Positions 1 to 8,598 are shown, counted from the stretch's first letter. The stretch: DNA of 59,169 nucleotides from a bacterium (GCA_024228495.1 JAAETJ010000300.1:1-59169); one strand, 5' to 3'. Numbers and translations: made by a program. The notes: generated from the letters alone by a model not told the origin.

Positions 1-43
1 ATGGGCTGGCAATGGCTTGAGGCTTTGTGTTAGTCTTGGTCAT
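1..43 (-). CDS. 5' end of an unidentified gene leaving the window
   Basis: Only the first 14 codons are inside the window. Reading leftwards from an ATG at 43 gives MTKTNTKPQAIASP. The start is supported by a strong Shine-Dalgarno sequence, AAGGAG at 58-53, nine bases upstream. The visible residues are polar and do not form a signal peptide, and no family can be recognised from so few. Upstream, at 131-151, is a hairpin with a 7-bp stem (ggacatt / aatgtcc). Confidence 0.5.
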   Translation of the reverse strand, partial: MTKTNTKPQAIASP

Positions 44-177
44 GGCGTTGCTCTCCTTTTTGAGATAAGACACCTCGAGCTTACACGCTCAAGGCGGGCA
101 ACGCCGCAACACCTATTTCAACATTCTTCGGGACATTGCCAGAAAATGTCCTTCCAGAACTGACGCCTGCGCGACGG

Positions 178-204
178 GCGTTGGGGACCAGTCCCCAAAC
201 CCCA
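178..204. repeat. Palindromic dispersed repeat, copy 1 (family A)
   Basis: This 27-bp segment has a perfect 8-bp inverted repeat (TTGGGGAC / GTCCCCAA) with a 2-base centre. A second copy at 30420-30446 agrees at 25 of 27 positions. The only differences are in the centre, CA here and TG there, so each core is the reverse complement of the other. Both copies are intergenic. Confidence 0.75.
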
Positions 205-255
205 TTTGGGGATGAGAGGAATATATGGAGCTCGTGCCATCGCGCACCAAACCAC

Positions 256-504
256 ATGAATGAAATATGTGAAAAGCTCGTTGATGGCGGTTAGATTGTC
301 ACGGATGGCTCAAATCATAGTCATTGGTATCATGACGACGGCGAGTATAGGTCTCTTTGGCAATATAAGCAGGACCTGAATATACATGATCCTGCAAAGA
401 ACAAAAAACCATTTACAGATCGTCAGGGCGGATGGTTCATGTGTGTTGGTTATGCGGGAGAAAGATACGGACCAACTCTAATTTGGCAAATTCACAAAAG
501 GTAG
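256..504 (+). pseudogene. Decayed CDS of unknown family with in-frame amber stop
   Basis: From the ATG at 256 the frame reads 12 codons, meets TAG at 292-294, and then continues open for 69 codons to a TAG at 502-504. The downstream part looks like real protein: aromatic-rich and balanced, with pieces such as SHWYHDDGEYRSLWQYK and GGWFMCVGYAGERYGP. The residues before and after the amber codon read as one continuous segment, so the likeliest history is a nonsense mutation in a former gene. The region upstream of 256 is also open in this frame, so the original start may have been lost. I do not recognise the family. It lies in an eroded zone with IS remnants. Confidence 0.5.
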
Positions 505-576
505 AACATGGTAGAGATAATTTGCTCCTCATTGCGACTGTTGCCACCCTTCGTGCGATGCCAATGCCGCAGTTTT

Positions 577-987
577 CTACCGCGCCACCAGCACTGTGCA
601 ATTGGCATGACGAACCACGCGGGCGGCAGTAGAGCCAATAAAATAGTCCTCTAGCCCCGGCTTATGCGAGCCGATGATGATCAGATCGGCTTCATGATCC
701 GATGCGACACGAAGGATGGTACTATGGGCGTTACCGGTGCGCACATCACAGTCTGATTTGATACCGGCAGCTTTGGCAATAGCCTTCAATTCTTTACCGG
801 CTTGCTCACGAGCCATTTCCACAGTCCCCCTCGGTAATTCTACCGAAGCAAATGCTGGCACTTCCTCAACCACGTTGACAAGTATGATGCGGACATCTTG
901 GCTCCCCATCCGGCGGGCAATACCTATCATCGGCTTGCCCTTTTCACTGTGAGCCAGGTCGATGGGAACAAGAATGGTTTTGTACAT
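577..987 (-). CDS. Universal stress protein, single UspA domain
   Basis: This 136-residue protein has the length of a single-domain UspA protein. It starts MYKTILVPIDLA, the usual first strand and conserved Asp of the fold. Near the C-terminus it has IIIGSHKPG followed by FIGSTAARVV, close to the ATP-binding pattern of nucleotide-binding Usp proteins. Such proteins are cytoplasmic and tied to stress and starvation survival; no specific partner can be read here. The ATG at 987 is preceded by AGGAAAG. It stands alone, facing left, between a decayed gene and IS remnants. A second, tandem-domain Usp is at 36333. Confidence 0.88.
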   Translation of the reverse strand: MYKTILVPIDLAHSEKGKPMIGIARRMGSQDVRIILVNVVEEVPAFASVELPRGTVEMAREQAGKELKAIAKAAGIKSDCDVRTGNAHSTILRVASDHEADLIIIGSHKPGLEDYFIGSTAARVVRHANCTVLVAR

Positions 988-1185
988 GGCACTTTCCTAT
1001 GATTGGTTGTGTAGTATTATCAGTAAAAGTTTGTTATTGAGATTAACAGATGACCCGAGGGTATAGAAGAAAAATCTTCTTTTTACTGTGAATCATCTCG
1101 CGTTTTCTAGCCCCAATAATTCATGAGGCCGCCTGATTTGGCTGGTGGGTGTGGATCAAGCTGTTGAAATGGCGTATGGTTTTGG

Positions 1186-1252
1186 TGGTGAACGACCACC
1201 GGCTAAAGCCGGTGGCTTCGAGTTACGGCTGAAAGCCGGATTGTTCAGCCTA
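1186..1252. mobile_element. IS200/IS605-type subterminal hairpin remnant
   Basis: Two adjacent hairpins occur here. The first is a perfect 8-bp stem, CCACCGGC (1196-1203) and GCCGGTGG (1208-1215), around TAAA. The second, at 1226-1238, pairs CGGCT with AGCCG around three bases. The order and sequence resemble the imperfectly palindromic ends of IS200/IS605 and IS1341-type elements, where the single-strand transposase TnpA binds. No tnpA or tnpB coding sequence is visible, so this would be a solo end or a non-autonomous derivative. The family assignment is from recalled resemblance and not an alignment. Confidence 0.5.
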
Positions 1253-1267
1253 AATGCAGCTTAATAA

Positions 1268-1530
1268 TCAGAAGTGGCTCGGTTTGTTTGAACAGTCTGA
1301 TCGGGTTTTATAAGTGAATTTCAGCCTTTTTCATGCTGCAACTGGGATTGGTTGCAACTGATTGAAGTAAGCCTGATCCGGGGTCTGCCGGTCAAGCGAT
1401 GAATGAGGCCTTTTGCTGTTGTAGAAGATCAAATATCTGCCGATGGCAGCTCTGGCTTCTGGTACATTCTGATAGGCGTCGCCCACACCTGATTGGGGCG
1501 GGTAATTGTCACAGACACGTAAACGGTTTT
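1268..1530 (-). mobile_element. IS3-family transposase (OrfB) remnant with internal deletion
   Basis: On the minus strand, one frame encodes TITRPNQVWA (around 1509-1480), the start of an IS3-type rve integrase domain. A second frame then encodes AYQNVPEARAAIGRYLIFYN followed by SKRPHSSLDRQTPDQAYF, the classic OrfB C-terminus, ending at a TGA at 1333-1331. The catalytic core between the two pieces is missing, so an internal deletion joined the ends. The bases after the stop (about 1268-1300) resemble the terminal inverted repeat of this IS group. The element abuts fbpC and probably replaced its original downstream region. Confidence 0.8.
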
Positions 1531-1555
1531 AGGCAGCGTTAATCTGGCGCTCCCC

Positions 1556-2641
1556 TTACTCGCCGTCATTCTCTTTGCCAAATACAAACACATGGGCTGG
1601 ATCAATGCGGTAATTGGTACGAGATCCGATACGCGGCAAATAGTGTCCCGAGCGCTGGGCATGAAAGGTAATACTCGCCCCATCGACAAGACTTTTGCTG
1701 CGTAGATGAATGTGGCTGGCGATCCCCAGATAATGTGAGGAGACGACTTCGGCATCGCGCGCCTCCCCCGTTTCTTCGTCGCCCTCGTACGGTATTACAC
1801 CTTCAGGGCGGATAAAAATACAAGCGCTTGTACCTTCATCGAGATCTCGTGCTTTAAACCGTCCCAGTGGCGTCTCGACATAGCCCTTACTTACCGTTTC
1901 GCAATAGCGATTGGCATGACCAAACAAGGACGCGACAAATGCGTTTTTGGGTTTCAGATAAATGTCTTCAGGTTTGCCGCTTTGGACAATGCGGCCTTTG
2001 TTCATGACCTTGATCCGATCAGCCATGAACATGGCTTCTTCGCCATCATGCGTGACCATGATGGCGCTGGTGCCAGCTTCGCGGATCAGCTTGACTGTTT
2101 CTTCGCGCATCTCGATGCGGCGCGCCGCATCAAGTGAGGAAAAGGGTTCGTCCAGCAATAAAACGGGTGGATTGGGAGCCAATGCTCGCAACAGTGCCAC
2201 GCGCTGCTGCTCGCCTCCCGACAAGGTGCCGGGATAATGATCGGCAAGTTTGGTCAATCCAAAGCCAGCCAGCATATTACGAGCCCAGATGGAGCGCCCC
2301 TTGTCGGCCTGACTGCGCTCTCCATGACCAAGTCCAAATAAAATATTTTCCATGACGGTGAGATGCGGAAACAGAGCATAGTCCTGAAACATCAAGCCGA
2401 TACTACGCTGCTCTGGCGGCACATACAGCTGCTTGCTGGCCACCACTTTATCATCCAGCAAAATGGAACCGGATTGCACAATCTCCAGACCGGCCGCCAG
2501 GCGCAACAAGGTTGTCTTGCCACAACCAGATGGCCCGAGCAGACAAACAAATTCGCCCTGCTTGACTTGCAGTGACACGCCGTCCAACACGGGGCGGCCA
2601 TCAAATCCGTGCACGATATCCCTATATTCAAGGGCTGTCAT
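1556..2641 (-). CDS. fbpC: Iron(III) ABC transporter ATP-binding protein
   Basis: This 361-residue ATPase would energise import of ferric iron from the periplasm. Visible motifs are the Walker A GPSGCGKT at residues 36-43, the Q-loop in MFQDYALFPH near 85, the signature LSGGEQQ at 140-146, Walker B LLLDEP at 161-166 and the switch His in VTHDG near 198. About 120 further residues follow, the usual regulatory extension of FbpC/PotA-type subunits. The ATG at 2641 overlaps the fbpB stop (ATGA), so translation is probably coupled. A closely related polyamine or thiamine ATPase would look similar, but the neighbouring FbpA-type binding protein argues for iron. Its stop lies next to an IS3 remnant, yet the C-terminus looks complete. 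Confidence 0.9.
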   Translation of the reverse strand: MTALEYRDIVHGFDGRPVLDGVSLQVKQGEFVCLLGPSGCGKTTLLRLAAGLEIVQSGSILLDDKVVASKQLYVPPEQRSIGLMFQDYALFPHLTVMENILFGLGHGERSQADKGRSIWARNMLAGFGLTKLADHYPGTLSGGEQQRVALLRALAPNPPVLLLDEPFSSLDAARRIEMREETVKLIREAGTSAIMVTHDGEEAMFMADRIKVMNKGRIVQSGKPEDIYLKPKNAFVASLFGHANRYCETVSKGYVETPLGRFKARDLDEGTSACIFIRPEGVIPYEGDEETGEARDAEVVSSHYLGIASHIHLRSKSLVDGASITFHAQRSGHYLPRIGSRTNYRIDPAHVFVFGKENDGE

Positions 2642-4371
2642 AATTGGCTCTCCTTACTGCTGCCAGCAATGGCACGGCTCAATAAAATAACCGGTATTAT
2701 CCCTGCCAGCACAATGGCCAGTGATCCCAATGCCGCCTCTTCGAACAGCTCATCGGAGGCGTATTGATGGGCATGTGTGGCGAGGGTTTCAAAATTAAAG
2801 GGCCGCAATAGCATGGTCATGGGCAGCTCTTTCATACTATCGACAAAAACAATCAGCACGGCGGTCAGCATGGACCCGCGCAGCAAAGGTAGATGAATAC
2901 GCCGCAAGGTCCGTCCCCTTGTGGCACCCAGGGAACGCGCCGCCCCTTCCATATTGGGCGTGATGCGCGCAAGTCCCGCTTCCACCGAGCCATGCGATAG
3001 CGCCATGAAGCGCGTTGTATAGCCGTAAACAAGCGCGAACATGGTGCCAGATAAAAGTAGGCCTGTGCCAAACCCAAACAGGTCTTTGGACAATGCGTCG
3101 AGACCATGATCAAGGCTGGTGAGGGGAATGAGAATTCCGACCGCCAGAACAGACCCAGGGACCGCATAGCCAATACTGGCTAGCCGGCTGGCGCTCTTCA
3201 TCAAATTAGTCCCCGACAGACGAACTCCGTAAGCCAGCAACAGGCCAAGCGCTACTGACACCAGCGCCACAATGCTGGAGATCAACAAGGAATGCCAGGC
3301 ATGGGTCAAAAAGCCAGCCTCAAATGACAGCGCATAAAAATTTATGGCATGTTTCAATAGTACTAAAGCGGGGATTATAAAACCGAGCAATACCGGCACA
3401 AGGCAAACGCCAAAAGCTGCAAACCCCTGCCAACCCACCAGTCGCTGACGATGGCTGGAGGTACGCCCGGTTACACTGTCGAAACGGCGCCCCTTGCGGG
3501 CCAGGCGTTCCACCGCGATCAGCGCAAATACGAACAGCATCATGACAATTGCCAGCTGTGCCGCGCCCGCAATATTATTCATGTTCAACCAGACATCATA
3601 AATACCAGCTGTAAAGGTTTGCACCGCAAAGAAATCCACCGTGCCAAAATCATTGAGGGTCTCCATCAATGCAAGCGATACGCCGACAACAATCGCAGGC
3701 CGGGCAAGCGGCAGAGCCAGTTCAAAGAAACTGCGCCAGGGACCGCGGCCCAGCACCCTGCCTGCTTCAAGCACCGCCGTTGATTGCTCCAGAAAACTGG
3801 AGCGCGCCAATAAATAAACATACGGATAAAGCGTCAGGACCATCATGATGATGGCGCCGCCCAACGAGCGAATTTCTGGAAACCAGTAGTCTTTGGCATT
3901 CTTCCAACCCATCAGATCTCGCAAGGCCCCTTGTATAGGCCCCGCATATTCAAGAACATCGGTGTAGATATAGGCGATGATATAGGCGGGAACCGCCAAG
4001 GGCAAAAGCAAGGCCCATTCAAAAAACCTGCACCCTGTAAACCGGTAGGTGGTGGTCAGCCAGGCGGTGCCCGTGCCGATCAAACTGACCCCAACCCCGA
4101 CCCCCAGCATCAATAAAAGAGACGTTGAGATATAATGGGGTAATACGGTAGAAGCCAAATGGGACCAGATATCGCCGCTTGGCGAAAAGGCCAGCCACAG
4201 CACCGCCAGCAAGGGCACAGCAACCAGTAGGGCAATCAGCAAAGCAATGAAGGTCCAGCCATCGAGCTGTCGACAAATGCGGTTGGCATAGTCAATGATT
4301 GCCGCCCCCGCAAAACGCAAAGACACATCTCCACGCAATATGCGAGAAGATACGCCTTTCAAAGTCTGCAT
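2638..4371 (-). CDS. fbpB: Iron(III) ABC transporter fused permease
   Basis: The product, about 577 residues, carries two membrane halves fused in one chain, as in FbpB/SfuB/AfuB, so a single polypeptide forms the channel. Hydrophobic segments cluster in both halves (for example near FIALLIALLVAVPLLAVLW and later LVPVLLGFIIPALVLL). Each half has the cytoplasmic loop that contacts the ATPase, for example EAGRVLGRGPWRSFFELALP and EGAARSLGATRGRTLRRIHL. The frame is open further upstream into fbpA, but the ATG at 4371, seven bases after the fbpA stop, gives the normal N-terminus. It is cotranscribed with fbpA and fbpC. Confidence 0.88.
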   Translation of the reverse strand: MQTLKGVSSRILRGDVSLRFAGAAIIDYANRICRQLDGWTFIALLIALLVAVPLLAVLWLAFSPSGDIWSHLASTVLPHYISTSLLLMLGVGVGVSLIGTGTAWLTTTYRFTGCRFFEWALLLPLAVPAYIIAYIYTDVLEYAGPIQGALRDLMGWKNAKDYWFPEIRSLGGAIIMMVLTLYPYVYLLARSSFLEQSTAVLEAGRVLGRGPWRSFFELALPLARPAIVVGVSLALMETLNDFGTVDFFAVQTFTAGIYDVWLNMNNIAGAAQLAIVMMLFVFALIAVERLARKGRRFDSVTGRTSSHRQRLVGWQGFAAFGVCLVPVLLGFIIPALVLLKHAINFYALSFEAGFLTHAWHSLLISSIVALVSVALGLLLAYGVRLSGTNLMKSASRLASIGYAVPGSVLAVGILIPLTSLDHGLDALSKDLFGFGTGLLLSGTMFALVYGYTTRFMALSHGSVEAGLARITPNMEGAARSLGATRGRTLRRIHLPLLRGSMLTAVLIVFVDSMKELPMTMLLRPFNFETLATHAHQYASDELFEEAALGSLAIVLAGIIPVILLSRAIAGSSKESQL

Positions 4372-4378
4372 ATAGTTT

Positions 4379-5407
4379 TTACTGATCAAAGCCAACGCGA
4401 TCCACCATTTTTGCCGCTTGCGCCCGGTGCTTGGACACCAATGCAAGATTTATTTTGTCTGCCTTGAAGCTTCCCCATGTCTTGACGATCGGGCTGGTTG
4501 GCACACTGACTTTCACAGGATATTCGAAATTCTGCTCCGCATATATTTTCTGTGCACCATCACTGACAAGATATTCCAGCAATTTGACAGCATTTTCTTT
4601 GTTTTTGGAAAATTTGAGTATTGCTGCGCCTGATATATTCACGTGAGTGCCACGATCCCCCTGATTTGGAAACAGTATATTTACGGAAGCCGCCCATTTT
4701 TTCTGCTCGGGTTTTTTCTCATTGGTTTCCATCTTGCCCATATAATAAGTATTGGCGATACCGATATCACACACGCCTTCATATACGGCACGCGCCTGCG
4801 CCCGGTCATTGCCTTGAGGCTTGCGCGCCAGATTTGCCTTGAGACCCCGCAGCCATTTTTCGGCTTCTGCTTCCCCTTTGTGGGCAATCATCGAGGCGAG
4901 CAATGATATATTATACAGATGCTTGCCAGAACGAATACAGATGCGCCCCTTCATTTTGGGGGCGGCCAGATCTTCATAGCTCAACACTTCACCGGGCTTG
5001 ATGCGCTCCTTGCTGGCAAACAAAATACGCGCCCTTGTGGTCTGTGCAAACCACAACCCGTCAGGATGGCGATATTGGGCAGGCACCGCAGCATCAAGCT
5101 TGGCAGATTTCACCGGAGCCAGAACACCAGCGTCCGCCATATCGCTCAAGCGGCCAACATCAGTAGTCAGCACCGCATCAGCAGGGGTATTCTCCCCTTC
5201 CGCCTTGATACGCTCCAGCATGCCCTTCTTGGCATACACCACATTCACCTTGATGCCACTTTGCATCGTAAACTGCGCCAGCATGGGCTTGATCAAGAAG
5301 GGCTGGCGATAAGAATAGAGATTTACTTCACCAACAGCTTGGACCATACCTGACAGACTGGTCACGGCAACAGCGACAAACCCGATGGCCAAAAAAACAG
5401 ACTTCAT
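4379..5407 (-). CDS. fbpA: Periplasmic ferric iron-binding protein
   Basis: This is the substrate-binding subunit that delivers Fe3+ to FbpB. A cleavable signal peptide is clear (MKSVFLAIGFVAVAVTSLSG, cleavage after MVQA). The mature start EVNLYSYRQP matches the FbpA/transferrin-fold family, and NTYYMG provides the paired tyrosines that ligate iron in FbpA proteins. Length (about 342 residues) is normal. A TTG one codon upstream is possible, but the ATG at 5407 has AGGAG eleven bases before it. It is the first gene of the fbpABC operon, and a Fur-box-like sequence sits 45-63 bases upstream, suggesting repression by iron. Confidence 0.92.
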   Translation of the reverse strand: MKSVFLAIGFVAVAVTSLSGMVQAVGEVNLYSYRQPFLIKPMLAQFTMQSGIKVNVVYAKKGMLERIKAEGENTPADAVLTTDVGRLSDMADAGVLAPVKSAKLDAAVPAQYRHPDGLWFAQTTRARILFASKERIKPGEVLSYEDLAAPKMKGRICIRSGKHLYNISLLASMIAHKGEAEAEKWLRGLKANLARKPQGNDRAQARAVYEGVCDIGIANTYYMGKMETNEKKPEQKKWAASVNILFPNQGDRGTHVNISGAAILKFSKNKENAVKLLEYLVSDGAQKIYAEQNFEYPVKVSVPTSPIVKTWGSFKADKINLALVSKHRAQAAKMVDRVGFDQ

Positions 5408-5451
5408 CAAAAAGAACTCCTGCTAAGATTAAATTGTAAAATAGGGTAGCT

Positions 5452-5470
5452 GCAATTGCAAATCATTATC
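5452..5470. promoter_or_regulatory. Fur-box-like operator between fbpA and DUF454 gene
   Basis: The 19-mer here matches the GATAATGATAATCATTATC Fur consensus at 14 of 19 positions by direct alignment, with an unbroken run of ten matches (aatcattatc) at its 3' side. It lies in the divergent region between fbpA and the 5671 gene. A second, weaker inverted sequence is at 5500-5516 (TTGCGAAT and TTGTCAA), nearer the rightward gene. An Irr or RirA operator is the alternative in alphaproteobacteria. Confidence 0.6.
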
Positions 5471-5670
5471 AACTGAGACAATGTGTTATTCTCCCTTAGT
5501 TGCGAATGGTTGTCAATTACACAATCGAACAAGGTGAACGACAAACTGTCGCAGCGCTTCAGTTCCAACAGATGTTGTATGGCGTACACTTCTTACTCGA
5601 AAAACCGCTACACACTTTTTCGGAAGCGCTCTATGATCCAGATCACGGTCATCAAAGGACACAAAATTAA

Positions 5671-6099
5671 ATGAAGTGGGGATTGGACAGGCCCTTGCGG
5701 CGCGCACTGTATCTGGTGCTTGGCATCTTATTCTTTGCCACCGGTGTGATCGGCGTTTTTTTACCGGTCCTGCCTACAACGCCTTTTATGCTACTGGCCC
5801 TGTGGGCCTTTTCCAACAGCTCGCAAACACTTCACGACTATATCTGGAACCACAAAAAATATGGCCCCATGGTGCGCGCCTGGAAGCAACATGGCTCCAT
5901 CCCGCTCAAAGCCAAGATCAGCGCCATCGCAGCGATGGGCCTAAGCGCCGTTTTTGTCGTGCTCTACTCAGGAGCCCCGAATTTGGCAATTATTTCCGCC
6001 CTCACCCTGATGCTGATGGGTGCCACCTATATACTGACGCGCCCCACATTGCGCGCTGCAGAGATTGATAAACCGGGCGAGACCGACACCAACAATTGA
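5671..6099 (+). CDS. DUF454 (YbaN-type) inner membrane protein
   Basis: The 142-residue protein has the DUF454/YbaN pattern: an N-terminal membrane hairpin RALYLVLGILFFATGVIGVF, then LPVLPTTPFMLLALWAF, a soluble segment (HDYIWNHKKYGPMVRAW) and two further hydrophobic stretches near the C-terminus. The biochemical role of the family is not established. It is transcribed divergently from fbpA across a Fur-like box, so iron-responsive expression is a reasonable inference. The start at 5671 has AAAGGA about 13 bases upstream. The next gene overlaps its stop (TTGA). Confidence 0.82.
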   Translation: MKWGLDRPLRRALYLVLGILFFATGVIGVFLPVLPTTPFMLLALWAFSNSSQTLHDYIWNHKKYGPMVRAWKQHGSIPLKAKISAIAAMGLSAVFVVLYSGAPNLAIISALTLMLMGATYILTRPTLRAAEIDKPGETDTNN

Positions 6100-6413
6100 T
6101 CAACCCTGCACCAACTCATAGGGCTGCCCTGCTCCACTATTTGCATGCCATTACGCAGCGGAATATCACCATCGCGCTGTTTGGTGCGGTTATGCTGCAT
6201 CTTTGTTTGGATAGTATTGCCGCGCCAATATTCTGGCTAATGCCGATGATGGAAAGACGGGTCGAGCTGGTCAGCGTACCAGCTCGCTATAGTCACTGGA
6301 TCATCAGCTATTTACTGCACTGGACATTCGCGCTGGAGCTGGCGATCTGGCTGTCAGCCACACTCGCTTATGTGAGAGCACGAAAAATATCTACTGCGCC
6401 ATCACCTGATTAA
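6096..6413 (+). CDS. Small membrane protein, possibly YdjM/DUF457-like
   Basis: A 105-residue protein with two probable membrane segments (ITIALFGAVMLHLCLDSIA and WIISYLLHWTFALELAIWL). The His/Asp pattern HLCLDS and the later HWTFALEL recall membrane-bound metal-dependent hydrolases of the YdjM/DUF457 type, but the protein is short for that family, so the assignment is weak. Its TTG start overlaps the stop of the DUF454 gene (TTGA), implying coupled translation. Its 3' end overlaps the convergent Sel1-repeat gene by 23 bases. Confidence 0.55.
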   Translation: MINPAPTHRAALLHYLHAITQRNITIALFGAVMLHLCLDSIAAPIFWLMPMMERRVELVSVPARYSHWIISYLLHWTFALELAIWLSATLAYVRARKISTAPSPD

Positions 6414-8340
6414 GTTTCTCTAGGTTTTTGGCGGCCAGTTTGTGGCCTTTGTCAGCCGCTGTTTCCCACAAGCGTTTGGCTTCGACATAATCACGAGTAA
6501 CACCCACACCATTGGCATATAGCAGACCCAGATCGAATATACTATCGACATAGCCGCCATTGGCGCCCTTGCGATACCAATTGATAGCCTCTCCCATATC
6601 CTTTTCAACGCCCTTTCCAGTAGCGTAAATGACCGCCAGGTTATGCATGGCATCGGCATGTTCGCCTGCAGCTGCTTTCAGCCACAAGGAACGCGCTGTC
6701 AAATAGTTCTGCTTGACGCCCTGCCCCTTGGCATAGAGCAAACCCAGATTGGTCATAGCGGGATAATAGCCGCCATTGGAAGATTTTTCGAGATACATCA
6801 CAGCTGTTTCGTAGTTTTGATCGACGCCTTCACCCTTGGCATACAGGGAGGCCAGATTAAATGCGGCCTCTGCATGCCCTCCATCCACCGCCTTTTCAAG
6901 GAACGGGCGCGCTTGCGCAAATTCACCCTTCACAAGATGCGTCATGCCTGCTTTATAGGCCCGGTCCTTATCAAGAATTTTCGGCATCACAGGAGCGGGT
7001 GCTGCAAGTTCTTCGACTTTTTCGGGTGCTGGAACAACCACTGCCTTCACCACAGATTTTACCGGTAACTTGGCTTCACTTTTAATAACAGGCACCGTGC
7101 GGTCAGCCGCATCTATGCTATTCAAATACTGTGCTACACCGATGCCAATACCCACGGCACCGACAACGCCGGTGATCATCAAGGCGATTTTTCCCGAAGA
7201 TGATTTGGGGACATCCATCGTCGCATCGCTGGTCGGTGGTACCATTGAAGGTGTTTGTGGCGAATTGCCATCGCCAGCCAATGGCGTTGCCAGCACGTCA
7301 CCGCTGTGAGCGGGAAACGGCATGGGAGGCGCCGTCGTTGGCAGTGCCGACTGCCACTGCCCCTCTGGTACGCTGGATTGTGTGGGCATCGGCACGGCAA
7401 GCGGCGGTATCGCTGCTTGCACATCAGGCGGTGTAGTTGCCACTTGCCGATGGTGTTGGTGTTGCCCAAACGATATTTGTGTCGCCGGTAGAACTGGCGC
7501 GATGGCCGGTGTATATTGCCCGACAGTTTCAGACGGATTATGTTGAGCAGGTAATACTGGAATGTGGCTGGGTTCCGCAATCAAGCGGCTTGGATCATTT
7601 GGTACGACAGGATCTGGTATCGCCAGCTCAGCGCTAACAGCTCGCATAGCGGGCGGCTCAATGGCGACCGATGGAATTGGAACCGATGTGGAAACCGGCA
7701 CAAGCACTGGAGCCGGTTCATCAAGGACCTCTATCGTTTGCGCCGAGGCCTTCATGATAGGCGATGCAATCGCAGGTTCCGTCATTGCATCGAAGGTTTG
7801 TTCCTCGACGCTCTGGTCGGATTGTGTTGTCTCTTCAACAATCTCACGGACCGTTTCTGGTTGCAGCAATTGGGTTTCATCGCGCGCGGGGAGCGACGTG
7901 GCGGAGGCAATATTACTGATATCAGCAATACTTTGATGTTCTTCACTGGCCGCAAGTTCTGGTGCCAGCTCTGCTTGCCCCAGATCAGCAACACCGGCTT
8001 CGCTTACCACTGGCTCGGGAGCGCTGTGATCGCCCGCTGGCATTTCTGCGATTGTCTGGCGGGTAAGTTCAATATTTTGCACAGCCATTTCCGCCCAGTC
8101 ATCAAGCCCTTGCTGGAGCGACAATTGCTCTACGCGCTGAAAGACCATTTGAGCTTCGGAATATTGCTGCATATCAAACATCAAGCGACCGATCTGATTC
8201 CAGCCCTCAACATGAGTTGGCTCAAGACTGACGGCTTGATAATAAGCTGCTAGAGCCCCCTTCGGGTCGGTATCGAATAGCTCACTGCCGTTTAGCAAAT
8301 GTTGATCAATACTTGTTATTTGCTGCCCCCCGTCAATCAT
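6391..8340 (-). CDS. Single-pass membrane protein with TPR and Sel1 repeats
   Basis: This 649-residue protein has three parts. Residues 1-100 contain TPR-like helices (DPKGALAAYYQAVSLEPTHV). Residues about 110-380 are Pro/Ala/Val-rich and low complexity. A transmembrane helix lies at about 386-406 (ALMITGVVGAVGIGIGV), and residues about 457-649 contain five Sel1-type repeats marked by LYAKGEGV, LYAKGQGV, IYATGKGV and LYANGVGV. Charge distribution predicts a cytoplasmic N-terminus and periplasmic repeats, the layout of the Caulobacter polarity factor PodJ, although the N-terminal part here is not a PodJ coiled coil. A scaffold role is inferred; no catalytic residues are seen. It converges on the 6096 gene. 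Confidence 0.75.
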   Translation of the reverse strand: MIDGGQQITSIDQHLLNGSELFDTDPKGALAAYYQAVSLEPTHVEGWNQIGRLMFDMQQYSEAQMVFQRVEQLSLQQGLDDWAEMAVQNIELTRQTIAEMPAGDHSAPEPVVSEAGVADLGQAELAPELAASEEHQSIADISNIASATSLPARDETQLLQPETVREIVEETTQSDQSVEEQTFDAMTEPAIASPIMKASAQTIEVLDEPAPVLVPVSTSVPIPSVAIEPPAMRAVSAELAIPDPVVPNDPSRLIAEPSHIPVLPAQHNPSETVGQYTPAIAPVLPATQISFGQHQHHRQVATTPPDVQAAIPPLAVPMPTQSSVPEGQWQSALPTTAPPMPFPAHSGDVLATPLAGDGNSPQTPSMVPPTSDATMDVPKSSSGKIALMITGVVGAVGIGIGVAQYLNSIDAADRTVPVIKSEAKLPVKSVVKAVVVPAPEKVEELAAPAPVMPKILDKDRAYKAGMTHLVKGEFAQARPFLEKAVDGGHAEAAFNLASLYAKGEGVDQNYETAVMYLEKSSNGGYYPAMTNLGLLYAKGQGVKQNYLTARSLWLKAAAGEHADAMHNLAVIYATGKGVEKDMGEAINWYRKGANGGYVDSIFDLGLLYANGVGVTRDYVEAKRLWETAADKGHKLAAKNLEKLNQVMAQ

Positions 8341-8598
8341 ATCAATTGATCCCTTGTCTGGTTGCTGATTGCACTACACACCACTCGCACATCCAAAATA
8401 GCCTGACTAGGCTATCACAAATAGCGCTAAATAGCTCATTGTTCGATGATTTGCACTATTTATGCGAAGAAAAATGGAGAGAAAAAGACCGTAAAACGAT
8501 CAAAAAGTGCTTTTTATTCTGTCAGGTCAATAATTTGGGTCACATTCCAGACTATACACAGGCTGAAAGACAACGGCTTGATACAACCAAACCATCCC

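Noticed and set aside
432-632. 66-residue plus-strand frame
   Set aside because: It overlaps the decayed CDS in another frame and the end of the UspA gene, with no Shine-Dalgarno sequence or protein-like composition.
1429-1755. 108-residue minus-strand frame overlapping fbpC and the IS3 remnant
   Set aside because: Most of it is antisense-frame shadow of fbpC. Only its end (TITRPNQVWA) belongs to the IS3 remnant, which is listed separately.
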